The position numbers were made by a program, and so were the translations under genes. A DNA stretch of 64,000 bases from Psychrobacter sp. ANT_WB68 (GTDB lineage: Bacteria; Pseudomonadota; Gammaproteobacteria; Pseudomonadales; Moraxellaceae), in contig NZ_VOAZ01000005.1 of NCBI RefSeq assembly GCF_008369115.1, positions 82,400 through 146,399 of the forward strand. The letters run 5' to 3'. This document shows, one piece after another, positions 37,366-46,191 of the stretch. A model generated the notes under the pieces. It saw only the letters and a program-made list of their open reading frames with translations. It made no database searches and was not told where the DNA came from. The first letter of the stretch is position 1; each line of letters begins with the position of its first letter.

Positions 37366-38472
37366 TTAATTCATCTCGGCAGCTTTTTGCTGCTGTAGAG
37401 CGGCATAACCTGTCAGACGTTTGCGTTCAGCTTCATTAAACAGTTGCTGCTCGATCTGATTGATTTGGGTTTGAGCTTGTGCCTTATCCACATTTTGTTT
37501 TAGTAGCTGCTGTTTTTGTGCTTGATACTGCTTAAAACGTTGGTCAAAGTTAGCATCTTGTTGATCAACTTGCGCAAGCCGTGCTGCTGCTGGCGCACCG
37601 ACCAGTTCACGCCGCATATTATATAATGCTTCAGCCGTTGCACCCTGCGCTTGCATCTGCTCTGTACGCTTGATGAGCTCATCGAGATTGGCCTGTTGGG
37701 CGATATTGGTTTTAATCGCATTGTCTGGCATACGGCTAATATAATCTTGTCTTGCCGCTTCTTTTTGGGCGTCAGACAACTGCTTATCTTGATTGATTTT
37801 AACCATGGCAATACTGTAATCATCATACTCATCTTCTGTACCAAAAAAGGCCGTGATAGTCTCTTGATCAAAATGCTGCTGGCGTAATTTGGCCACATCT
37901 TGCTTTTGCTGTGCCACCACGTTTAAATCTAGCTCACCATTTTCTGTCGCCTGTAGTTGTAGATTTCCGTAACGGCTTTCTATGGCAGGAAGGGCCTTAA
38001 GATATGCCACGTACTGGTCAAATATGGTGACCGCTTGGCTCGCTGCTGGCTCTGGTGTATGACTGCGGATATAACTCTCCACACGGGCATAAATTGTCGC
38101 TTCTTCTTCCTCACCTAGCGCCGATAAAAAATAATCAAATAAGCGTCGCAGACCTTCGGTGACGACCAACTGTTTATTTTCATCAATGATAATCTCGCCA
38201 TCAACATCCGTTCCTTGCAGGGAGCGCGGTAAATCCTCTAGCCCCGTGGTAAATCGGCCACTGCTTTGCTTAGATTTATTGCCAATGTCGTTTTTAGAGC
38301 CAGTTTTGTCTGTGGCGTTAGCGCTAGCTTGACTGTAGCCTACGGTAGAATTCGCTTGAGCAGACGCGTTGCTAGCGTTATTGGGCTTAAACCACCAAAT
38401 AATCGCCACTACTAAAACGACTATCGCAGCGATGATGACGGGCAAAAATGGTGAACGGCGATTATTTGACAT
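37366..38472 (-). CDS. lif: lipase-specific foldase (lipase secretion chaperone)
   Basis: The 368-aa inner-membrane-anchored periplasmic steric chaperone folds the adjacent lipase. One N-terminal membrane helix (about 11-27) is followed by a low-complexity Asn/Ser/Ala linker (to about 75). The family signature RRLFDYFLSALGE (109-121) is the conserved Rx1x2FDY(F/C)L(S/T)A motif needed for foldase activity. The extended helical domain (about 150-368), rich in Gln/Ala, wraps the lipase. It follows the lipase gene 147 bp downstream, with a hairpin between. Confidence 0.93.
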   Translation of the reverse strand: MSNNRRSPFLPVIIAAIVVLVVAIIWWFKPNNASNASAQANSTVGYSQASANATDKTGSKNDIGNKSKQSSGRFTTGLEDLPRSLQGTDVDGEIIIDENKQLVVTEGLRRLFDYFLSALGEEEEATIYARVESYIRSHTPEPAASQAVTIFDQYVAYLKALPAIESRYGNLQLQATENGELDLNVVAQQKQDVAKLRQQHFDQETITAFFGTEDEYDDYSIAMVKINQDKQLSDAQKEAARQDYISRMPDNAIKTNIAQQANLDELIKRTEQMQAQGATAEALYNMRRELVGAPAAARLAQVDQQDANFDQRFKQYQAQKQQLLKQNVDKAQAQTQINQIEQQLFNEAERKRLTGYAALQQQKAAEMN

Positions 38473-38538
38473 AATGAGAATATCTTATTTAATCAAACGG
38501 TTTATGTAAGGATTGACTATCGATGAAAATGGATAAAG

Positions 38539-38567
38539 AAAAGGGTCATTTCCGTGTTGACCCTTTT
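38539..38567 (-). terminator. terminator-like hairpin between lipase and foldase
   Basis: The 10-bp stem AAAAGGGTCA/TGACCCTTTT with a 9-nt loop is followed on the minus strand by TTTTCTTT. It lies 53 bp past the lipase stop and before the foldase start, so it could reduce foldase expression relative to lipase. Confidence 0.65.
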
Positions 38568-38619
38568 GCTATAAAAGCTATAAATATGCTCACTTATATA
38601 CAAACTTTAAAAACTGGCT

Positions 38620-39708
38620 TTATAAGTTTGCTTTTTTCAGACGGTTAACCTGATCGCGATATAAGGTTTTAGGACTAGGCTGTCCCCATGCCGTTAAGCC
38701 TAGCACTTGGTTTGTTGAATCTAGATGGTTCATTTTATAGTCATCACGAATGACATAGCCCAAACGGCTAGAACAGGGAGAAACCAAACCATCATTTTCT
38801 TCGCCATTGAAGGTTGTCCCAGTCAAGGCTAAGAGATAATCACTAGGATCTAAACCGTTGGTAACTTGACCGATACCGCTAAAAGAGTAGTACTTAATAC
38901 CATTGACTTCAGTATTGGTAGGTTGACCACAATAGCTGCTAGGCATAGCGGCGGGAAATTTGGCATTAAAATTTGCGGAAGACGCCGTAGATAAGGCCGT
39001 TACCGCCTCCCAACCGTCTTGTTCTTGTATGTCTTTGAAGCTGATACCTGAGCCGACATCCATAAAGCCACCAACGAATTTAAAGAACCCTAAAGCAATC
39101 TGAGAGCCTACGTTAAACTCACCTTCAGCATAGCCACTATCCGCGCTACCTTCCACGACTTGTTTCATAACCCAGTCAGCCATCTTTGAACCTTGCTCAG
39201 GGCTTGAAACAGCGGTAACAGAGGCTACATAATTAGGCGCCACACCAGCGACATAGCGGATATCGATCCCGCCCATACTGTGTCCGAATAAATTCACTTT
39301 AGGCTTACCTGAAATCGCTGTAATGGTTTTGATTTGTTGCAGTAATTGCTCACCTCTTACTTCACTATTATTGACGGCCGATGTCTTTGTGGTATACACC
39401 TCACTACCACCTCCCATTAAGGTTTCAGGAATACCATAAAAATAGTCGAGCACCCCAAATAGCTTCGTCCAACCGCCCAGCCCATGCGCCATTACGACAG
39501 GATATTTGGTATCCGTATGGGTCGAGGTAAAATACTTACTACTGACCATTTTACAGCCCGTCGGATTGGCACAGTTATAATACTGTCCAGCCGCTTGAGC
39601 AGAGGTGGTTTGTAAAGCCATTAGGAGCACACCGGCACCGATAGCACCAAGTGAGGGTACAAATACGCTGGGCGTAAGCGTCACGCGAAGACGGTTTTTG
39701 AGAGTCAT
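38620..39708 (-). CDS. lip: secreted triacylglycerol lipase
   Basis: The 362-aa family I lipase has a signal peptide (to about residue 39, AQA). The oxyanion segment is HGLGG (75-79). The nucleophile is S144 in GHSMGG; D306 (ENDGLVSPCSSRLG) and H328 (MNHLD) complete the triad. C260 and C312 are placed as the disulfide of foldase-dependent lipases. Expected route is Sec export, periplasmic folding by the adjacent foldase, then type II secretion. No type II genes are in this window. The promoter is not placed. Confidence 0.95.
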   Translation of the reverse strand: MTLKNRLRVTLTPSVFVPSLGAIGAGVLLMALQTTSAQAAGQYYNCANPTGCKMVSSKYFTSTHTDTKYPVVMAHGLGGWTKLFGVLDYFYGIPETLMGGGSEVYTTKTSAVNNSEVRGEQLLQQIKTITAISGKPKVNLFGHSMGGIDIRYVAGVAPNYVASVTAVSSPEQGSKMADWVMKQVVEGSADSGYAEGEFNVGSQIALGFFKFVGGFMDVGSGISFKDIQEQDGWEAVTALSTASSANFNAKFPAAMPSSYCGQPTNTEVNGIKYYSFSGIGQVTNGLDPSDYLLALTGTTFNGEENDGLVSPCSSRLGYVIRDDYKMNHLDSTNQVLGLTAWGQPSPKTLYRDQVNRLKKANL

Positions 39709-40065
39709 AACAACATCCTTGTTATTGTAAAAAAAGGGTCTTAAAGAGGTTCTTTATCGGACTTGTCTTATAACACTTAGCTATTGCGTCCTGCACCAAG
39801 TGCTAAAAACCATTGCCAATTCATTTAGCAAACAAAATTACAATACTTATATAATTACCAACATTCAACCGCTTTTTTACGTTTCAGCTGTATTTGGATG
39901 ACTCTATAGTCACGTACCTGCATATAAACACGCTGAGACGATTGCTATCAGTATATTGTACGGATTCGAAGCATGCATATATACTTGCTAAACACTTAGA
40001 AAAACAGCCCCTACTACATTTATGGTATAATTGACAACCCAAATTCTATAACTATAAGTACGACG
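39709..40065. other. divergent spacer between lip and map
   Basis: This 357-bp gap separates the minus-strand lipase from the plus-strand map gene. It holds a likely extended -10 promoter for map near 40023-40031. No open gene, repeat or hairpin is evident otherwise. The lipase promoter must be here too but is not obvious. Confidence 0.45.
40023..40031 (+). promoter_or_regulatory. extended -10 promoter of map
   Basis: TGGTATAAT is an extended -10 (TGn plus a perfect TATAAT hexamer), 35 bp before the map ATG. No good -35 hexamer lies at the usual spacing, which is acceptable for extended -10 promoters. Transcription would begin near 40038. Confidence 0.5.
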
Positions 40066-40860
40066 ATGATGACTAAAAAATCCCTTATCCAATCTCCGGA
40101 AGCCATAGAAAAAATGCGCGTGGCCGGTAAACTTGCGAGCGATGTGCTTGTGATGCTCGACGAACACGTTAAAGTAGGCGTCAGCACTGAAGCATTAAAC
40201 CAAATCGCCCATGATTATATCGTTAATGTGCAAGAAGCAATTCCTGCGCCTCTTAACTATAACGGCTTCCCAAAATCTATCTGCACCTCAGTTAACCACG
40301 TGGTGTGTCATGGTATTCCAGCTGAAAATAAGCTGCTTAAAGATGGCGATATCATCAATATCGATGTTACGGTCATTAAAGACGGCTATTACGGCGATAC
40401 CTCAAAAATGTGGATTGTCGGCAATGGCTCTATCATGGCACAGCGTATTTGCAAAGTGGCACAAGAAGCCCTTTATGCAGGCATGAGTGTGGTCAAAAAT
40501 GGCGCGCGCTTGGGTGATGTCGGCGCAGCTATTCAAGCAGTGGTCGAACCTGAACGCTTTAGTATCGTACGCGAGTTCTGTGGTCACGGGATCAGTAATG
40601 AGTTCCATCACGAGCCGCAAGTGATGCACTATGGTAAAAAAGGCACGGGTTTTGAGCTAAAAACAGGCATGACCTTTACCATTGAACCGATGATTAACGA
40701 AGGTAAATGGCAGACCAAGATTTTACCGGATGAATGGACAGCAATCACCAAAGACCGCAAGCTGTCGGCGCAGTGGGAACATACCTTGGTGGTGACGGAC
40801 AATGGCTGTGAGGTGTTTACCACTCGCCCCGAAGAAGACTTAAGCTTTTTAACCCAGTAA
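40066..40860 (+). CDS. map: type I methionine aminopeptidase
   Basis: The 264-aa cytosolic metalloprotease removes initiator methionine. The five metal ligands are intact: D100 (INIDV), D111 (GDTSKM), H174 (CGHGIS), E207 (TIEPM) and E238 (QWEHTL). H82 (VCHGIP) is the substrate-site histidine. The start has two tandem ATGs. It ends with a clear terminator. It lies upstream of glnD in the same direction, as in other gammaproteobacteria. Confidence 0.97.
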   Translation: MMTKKSLIQSPEAIEKMRVAGKLASDVLVMLDEHVKVGVSTEALNQIAHDYIVNVQEAIPAPLNYNGFPKSICTSVNHVVCHGIPAENKLLKDGDIINIDVTVIKDGYYGDTSKMWIVGNGSIMAQRICKVAQEALYAGMSVVKNGARLGDVGAAIQAVVEPERFSIVREFCGHGISNEFHHEPQVMHYGKKGTGFELKTGMTFTIEPMINEGKWQTKILPDEWTAITKDRKLSAQWEHTLVVTDNGCEVFTTRPEEDLSFLTQ

Positions 40861-40866
40861 TATCAT

Positions 40867-40894
40867 AAAAGATCGCCTAGGCGGTCTTTTTTTT
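40867..40894 (+). terminator. terminator of map
   Basis: AAAGATCGCC and GGCGGTCTTT form a short-loop stem (with a G-U pair) followed by a run of T. It begins 7 bp past the map stop. Confidence 0.85.
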
Positions 40895-41032
40895 ATCTTA
40901 TAATTGAGGCATATTAACGATACCTTTTATTGAGTTGCTGCTTTTATATTCTCAATAGTAATATTCTTTATGCTTTCCATAAGACATTGGTTTTAACACC
41001 ACCATTTGCAAACTTTTAACTGGATAACCCTC

Positions 41033-43753
41033 ATGTTTAATTGTGATGTCGCTGCTATTGATTTGACCCCCATGCCGCTAGTGTCAGACCATAGCGTGAC
41101 AACCAACACGATGAATATATCAATATCTGATATTCCTGACTGGCTGATTCAAATCAATGATGATATCAGTCGCGCGCTCGAACGCGGTGTCAATATTCGC
41201 CAATTGGTTGCGGCACGTGCCTGCGTCATCGATGACTTACTAATAGCTTTGTTTAAGTGGTTTGAGCTTGATAAAACGGATTTGGCATTGTTTGCCACTG
41301 GTGGCTATGGTCGTGGTGAGCTGTCGTTATACTCAGATGTGGATATTTTACTGTTAATGCCAAACGAGATTGAGGCTAATAGCAGAGAGAAGATTGACAA
41401 CTTGGTCGCGTTACTGTGGGATATTGGACTTGAGCCTGCCCTATCAGTACGCAGCGTCAATGAGTGCTTGGAAGCGGCGCTGGATCATACCGTTGCTAGT
41501 ACTTTGTTAGAAGCGAGGCTGTTAATTGGCAATGAAGAGCTGCAAGAAGTACCGCATAAAATTGTCAATACTCAATGGACGCCACGTGATTTTTACGAGG
41601 TAAAAATCGCTGAAGCAAAAGCGCGTTACTTACAGCACAATGCCACCGAGTATAATCTTGAGCCCAATATCAAAACCGCGCCCGGTGGTCTGCGGGATAT
41701 TCACATTATTGGTTGGGTGACCAAGCGCTACTTTCGGGTCAGTAAACTCTATGATTTGGTACAACAAAACTTTTTGACTGAAAAAGAGTTCGATGAGTTA
41801 AATTTTGCCGAAGGCTATTTATGGCAAATACGTCATTACTTGCATGAGCTGACGGTTCGCAATGAAAACAAGCTGTTGTTTGATTATCAGCGTGAAATCG
41901 CTCAGTTAATGGGCTATGAGACGCAGCTAGACGACCAACCAAACGCTGCCGTCGAACGTTTTATGCGCGACTACTATCGCTGTGCCATGCAAATATCGAC
42001 ATTATCTGAGATGTTGACCAATCATTATTATGAGACGATTATAGAGCCGCAATTGCCAGATGAGGAACGTCCAAAAAAACATCCAATTAACGCCCGCTTC
42101 AATCAAGTAGGCGAACAAATTGCGATGTCACATCATCGTGTATTTGCCCAGCACCCTGAATCGATTTTAGAGATGTTTTTACTCATGGGTCAATACGGCA
42201 TCAAAAATGTCCGTACCCATACGCTGCGTGCGCTAAAAATAGCGGCCCGCGGCATCGATCGGGTTTATAGAGACAATCCGACGCACCAAGCGCTTTTCTT
42301 AGCCAATTTAAAAGAGCAAAATTACTTATTTCATCGTCTGCGCACCATGAATCGTTACGGCGTTTTGGGCAGTTATATTCCTGCTTTCGCCCAAGTAACG
42401 GGACTGATGCAGTACGACTTATTTCACCGTTATACGGTTGATGCGCATACCTTATTTTTGATTCGCATTTTACATCGCTTTACCGATCCACGTTTTTCTG
42501 AAGACTTTCCACTGGTCAGCGCTATCTTCCAACGTATCGAGCGCAAAGAGATTTTGGTATTGGCAGCGATGTTTCATGATATCGCCAAAGGTCGTGGCGG
42601 CAACCATAGTCAGCTTGGCCAAACGGAATCGATTGAATTTTGTCTTGCCCATGGCATGAGCACAGCGGACGCTCATTTGGTTGGTTGGTTAACCCGCTAT
42701 CATCTACTTATGTCGATGACGGCGCAGAAAAAGGACATCTCCGACCCAGAAGTGGTGACGCTGTTTGCAGATTTAGTCGGTAACGTTACCCATCTCAATC
42801 ATCTGTATGTACTAACGGTCGCTGACATGAATGCCACCAATCCACAGCTTTGGAACAGCTGGCGCGCCACCTTAATGAAACAGTTGTATTCACAAACGCG
42901 GCGCATCTTACGCGCCGATATCGATGCCCCAACCAACCGCCAAGATATGATTAGTGCTACGCGCAAACAAGCGCTGGCGATGCTTGATAATGTTGATAAT
43001 CAGCATATGAATCGCGAGGAAGTCTTAAGATTGTGGGATGACTTGGGTGATGAGTATTTTCTGCGAGAAATTGCAGAGGATATCTTGTGGCATACGGAAG
43101 CTATCTTAAACCATCCACCCATAGGACGAGCTTCTGATGCCGACAGTACACCTCTAGTGGTGTTACGCGAGCACCGGGAGCTGGCGCTTGATGCGGTACA
43201 GGTATTTGTTTACACCCAAGATCAGGTGAATTTATTTGCTGTCACCATGGCCGTGTTTGACCAGATGAATCTAGATGTTTTGGATGCGCGCATCATTACC
43301 GCAACCCGAGATTTTGCCTTGGACTCCTACGTACTGCTCGATCGTAGCGGCACGCTACTGGTCGATGTCGACAGCCAACAAGAGCTTAAGCAGCGCTTAA
43401 TCGATGCTTTTAAAAACCCGACCGTTCCTAAGCTCACGCATCGAAAGATTCCGCGTCAGCTGCGACATTTTGATGTGGCGACGACGATTAACTTTGAGTT
43501 TAATGACGCTTCAAATCAGCACATCATGAGTTTAGAGACACTTGATCAACCAGGCTTACTAGCCCGCGTTGGACAAGTATTTTTACAACAAAAGATTGAA
43601 GTACATGCTGCCCGTATCACTACGTTAGGCGAGCGCGCAGAAGATATGTTCTACATCAGTGATCAGAACGATGAGGCATTGTCTGCCGATAAACTTGAGA
43701 CATTAAAAGCGGCACTGATAGCAAGCCTGAGTATACGCAATGACACTGTTTAA
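41033..43753 (+). CDS. glnD: [protein-PII] uridylyltransferase/uridylyl-removing enzyme
   Basis: GlnD senses glutamine and uridylylates or deuridylylates PII proteins. The 906-aa protein has, in order, an N-terminal nucleotidyltransferase domain (GGYGRGELSLYSDVD; near residues 90-104) and a helical region with HxxE. The HD hydrolase domain near 510 (MFHDIAKGRGGNHSQLG) follows, then two C-terminal ACT domains (about 720-800 and 825-905). The start is uncertain: the ATG at 41033 is used, but a TTG at 41006 extends it and no strong ribosome site is visible. E. coli GlnD has 890 aa. Confidence 0.95.
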   Translation: MFNCDVAAIDLTPMPLVSDHSVTTNTMNISISDIPDWLIQINDDISRALERGVNIRQLVAARACVIDDLLIALFKWFELDKTDLALFATGGYGRGELSLYSDVDILLLMPNEIEANSREKIDNLVALLWDIGLEPALSVRSVNECLEAALDHTVASTLLEARLLIGNEELQEVPHKIVNTQWTPRDFYEVKIAEAKARYLQHNATEYNLEPNIKTAPGGLRDIHIIGWVTKRYFRVSKLYDLVQQNFLTEKEFDELNFAEGYLWQIRHYLHELTVRNENKLLFDYQREIAQLMGYETQLDDQPNAAVERFMRDYYRCAMQISTLSEMLTNHYYETIIEPQLPDEERPKKHPINARFNQVGEQIAMSHHRVFAQHPESILEMFLLMGQYGIKNVRTHTLRALKIAARGIDRVYRDNPTHQALFLANLKEQNYLFHRLRTMNRYGVLGSYIPAFAQVTGLMQYDLFHRYTVDAHTLFLIRILHRFTDPRFSEDFPLVSAIFQRIERKEILVLAAMFHDIAKGRGGNHSQLGQTESIEFCLAHGMSTADAHLVGWLTRYHLLMSMTAQKKDISDPEVVTLFADLVGNVTHLNHLYVLTVADMNATNPQLWNSWRATLMKQLYSQTRRILRADIDAPTNRQDMISATRKQALAMLDNVDNQHMNREEVLRLWDDLGDEYFLREIAEDILWHTEAILNHPPIGRASDADSTPLVVLREHRELALDAVQVFVYTQDQVNLFAVTMAVFDQMNLDVLDARIITATRDFALDSYVLLDRSGTLLVDVDSQQELKQRLIDAFKNPTVPKLTHRKIPRQLRHFDVATTINFEFNDASNQHIMSLETLDQPGLLARVGQVFLQQKIEVHAARITTLGERAEDMFYISDQNDEALSADKLETLKAALIASLSIRNDTV

Positions 43754-43764
43754 CTTGCTCGTTG

Positions 43765-44433
43765 TTATATCAAGCTTTTATATATGATACCCCGAGCATA
43801 TTCTTTCAACGCATCATCAGCAAGTTCTAGAGGTAGTATATCTGCGTCTACTTTTTGGTCACTGTACATCAAACGCCCGGCATCAACTTCATTTTTTAAT
43901 AAGAGGTGCAAGCTTGCCAGACGAAGCTGGGCATCACAATATCGGTAAATTTGTTTTAAGGAGATAGGCGCTTTGGCATGAACATCACGGTATAGACTAT
44001 CAGCCGCCAAAATCTTCATCTCATTGAGCATCTCTTCGCGTAGCAACTCTTCTTGGTTGATTTTATCTGCCAAATGCCGAGCAAGCCTGTCTTTAAGACT
44101 GAACATCACAACAAATATCAAAGTTTGTAGGACAAATAAAGCGAAGTATTGCCATAAAGGCAGCGATATCTCCAATAGCTTACTGAGTAGCATCAAAACC
44201 ATGGCCACGACGATATAACTGACCAATTGCCACAGTAGCCACATCATAAAACTGTTGTCACCAAACCAAAACATTTGGCGTTCTCTTAACAGCGTCAAGT
44301 TTTGGCGTGTTTTCCACCATGCTTTTTCACGCTGCTTTAGCTGCTCATATACCTTAAGATCTTGAGGATTATCAAAGTATCTTTCATTGATATCTTTAGC
44401 GCCGAGACTGTTCGCTTCTAACATACTAGACAT
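43765..44433 (-). CDS. two-TM membrane protein of unknown function
   Basis: The 222-aa protein has a charged N-terminus and two hydrophobic segments (about 60-83 and 92-112, MWLLWQLVSYIVVAMVLMLL; YFALFVLQTLIFVVMF). A long helical cytosolic C-terminus follows, with KDRLARHLADKINQEELLREEMLNEMKIL (quoted for composition only in part) and a C-terminal LELADDALKEYARG. I do not recognise the family. It is convergent with glnD (11 bp apart) and divergent from dapC, separating glnD from dapC. Confidence 0.65.
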   Translation of the reverse strand: MSSMLEANSLGAKDINERYFDNPQDLKVYEQLKQREKAWWKTRQNLTLLRERQMFWFGDNSFMMWLLWQLVSYIVVAMVLMLLSKLLEISLPLWQYFALFVLQTLIFVVMFSLKDRLARHLADKINQEELLREEMLNEMKILAADSLYRDVHAKAPISLKQIYRYCDAQLRLASLHLLLKNEVDAGRLMYSDQKVDADILPLELADDALKEYARGIIYKSLI

Positions 44434-44677
44434 ATCAACTTATTCCTAAAATATGCTCTCATAAGAGTCAGCATTTATTTTTCTGAGTAATATATGAATA
44501 TTTAACCCTTATATCACCAGAATAGCAGCCTTTTAATGCACTATATTGATGGCGTTACCATTCATAGCGGATAAACATAAGAAGAAAAAGACAAAAAATA
44601 AGAGAAGTGCTACACTGCCTAAATGTAACTTTTCTTTATAATTTTATTATTAATTGTCTATTATAGTTAGCTTACTT

Positions 44678-45934
44678 ATGAATCACAACTTAACGTATTT
44701 GCATCCTTACCCGTTCGCTAAGATGGCGACCTTATTGAAGGACAGCACCCCAGCCCATAACTACAGTGAAATTAAGCTTGGCATTGGTGAACCAAAACAT
44801 GAACCACCGGCATTTGTGTTGGACGTACTACGCGAAAACTTGGACAAAATAAGCCAATACCCGACCACCAACGGTCTGTTTGAGCTCCGCCAAACCATCG
44901 CGCATTGGCTGGAGAGGCGCTTCTTTTTGAATCATCTCGATCCTCATACCCAAGTTTTGCCCGTTATGGGCACACGCGAGGCGATTTTTAGCTTAGTGCA
45001 AGCAGTGATTGATCACCCTCCAGCTGAAAAAACAGACGATACCACCTCTCAATCAACTGCTAAAAAACGGCTAATGGCTAATCAACCACCAACCGTTGTG
45101 ATGCCCAATCCTTTTTATCAGATATACGAGGGCGCCGCGATACTGGCGCAAGCGACGCCATACTTTATTCCTTGCACAAGCGAGAATGATTTTAAAGGTG
45201 ACTATCGCGCGGTACCAAAAGACGTATGGATGCGCACGCAGTTATTGTTTGTCTGTAGCCCGAACAATCCCACTGGTTCCGTGATGACCATGGACGATTG
45301 GGAGCATTTGTTTCGTTTATCAGACCAACATGGTTTTATCATTGCCAGTGACGAGTGTTATAGCGAGCTGTATTTTGATAGCGCACCGATTGGTCTATTG
45401 CAAGCTTGTGCTGCCCTTGGGCGCCATGACTTTAAAAATTGCGTGGTGTTTCACTCTTTATCTAAGCGCTCAAACTTGCCCGGTCTACGTTCAGGCTTTG
45501 TGGCGGGTGATGCCCATATTTTGCAGGCCTATCTACAATATCGTACTTATCAAGGCTGCTCGATGCCAATACCGCATCAGCTGGCCTCCGTTGCCGCTTG
45601 GGAAGATGAAAAACACGTGGCGCATAATCGGGCGCTCTATCAAGAAAAGTTTGCCTTATGGATGTCTGAGCTGGGCGATTTACTTGATTTACGTATGCCA
45701 GAGGCGGGTTTTTACTTTTGGATAAAGGTACCTGAGCAGTTCAACGCTGATGACGAAATATTTGTTAAAGCCCTATACGAGCAAGCGAATATTCACGCGC
45801 TGGCTGGGCGTTATTTGTCACGCGAAGTGAATGGAAAAAATCCAGGACAAGGTTATGTGCGTATTGCATTGGTTGCTAGCGTTGAGGAAAGCCGCGAAGC
45901 CATCAATCGCATTCGTAAATTGCTTGGTGCTTAA
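44678..45934 (+). CDS. dapC: succinyldiaminopimelate transaminase
   Basis: The 418-aa PLP aminotransferase belongs to fold type I. It makes N-succinyl-LL-2,6-diaminopimelate for lysine and peptidoglycan. The start is the ATG at 44678 (MNHNLTYLHPYPFAKMATLL), typical of DapC, not the upstream TTG. The PLP lysine is K263 in FHSLSKRSNLPG. The GTREAIFSLVQA, CSPNNPTGSVM and YVRIALVAS stretches are conserved. DapC is usually coded beside glnD and dapD in Pseudomonas. Here only glnD is close and dapD is absent from this window. Confidence 0.9.
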   Translation: MNHNLTYLHPYPFAKMATLLKDSTPAHNYSEIKLGIGEPKHEPPAFVLDVLRENLDKISQYPTTNGLFELRQTIAHWLERRFFLNHLDPHTQVLPVMGTREAIFSLVQAVIDHPPAEKTDDTTSQSTAKKRLMANQPPTVVMPNPFYQIYEGAAILAQATPYFIPCTSENDFKGDYRAVPKDVWMRTQLLFVCSPNNPTGSVMTMDDWEHLFRLSDQHGFIIASDECYSELYFDSAPIGLLQACAALGRHDFKNCVVFHSLSKRSNLPGLRSGFVAGDAHILQAYLQYRTYQGCSMPIPHQLASVAAWEDEKHVAHNRALYQEKFALWMSELGDLLDLRMPEAGFYFWIKVPEQFNADDEIFVKALYEQANIHALAGRYLSREVNGKNPGQGYVRIALVASVEESREAINRIRKLLGA

Positions 45935-46022
45935 ACATCTACCTTAAAGCTTAGCTTAAAAGCAATGAAGACAGTTAAGCATTAACCGACAAATAACATC
46001 TCATAATTAATATCCTATCAGA

Positions 46023-46065
46023 GAACCATCAATAACCACAATATTATTGTGGTTATTGATGGTTT
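46023..46065. repeat. 20-bp perfect inverted repeat between dapC and the DUF294 gene
   Basis: The arms at 46024-46043 and 46045-46064 (AACCATCAATAACCACAATA and its complement) are perfect, with a single central base. A weak T-rich tail (TTTCTTGCT) follows on the plus strand. It may end dapC transcription or be a protein site. Confidence 0.55.
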
Positions 46066-46191
46066 CTTGCTATGCTACTTGCCAAACAATGCTATAGTAA
46101 AAATGATGCGACTCAGTTTCTCTACTTATTGATTATCAATGTACCCTTACTGATTAAACTTTTTGCTAAATGTGCCATCAAGGATGATGCC

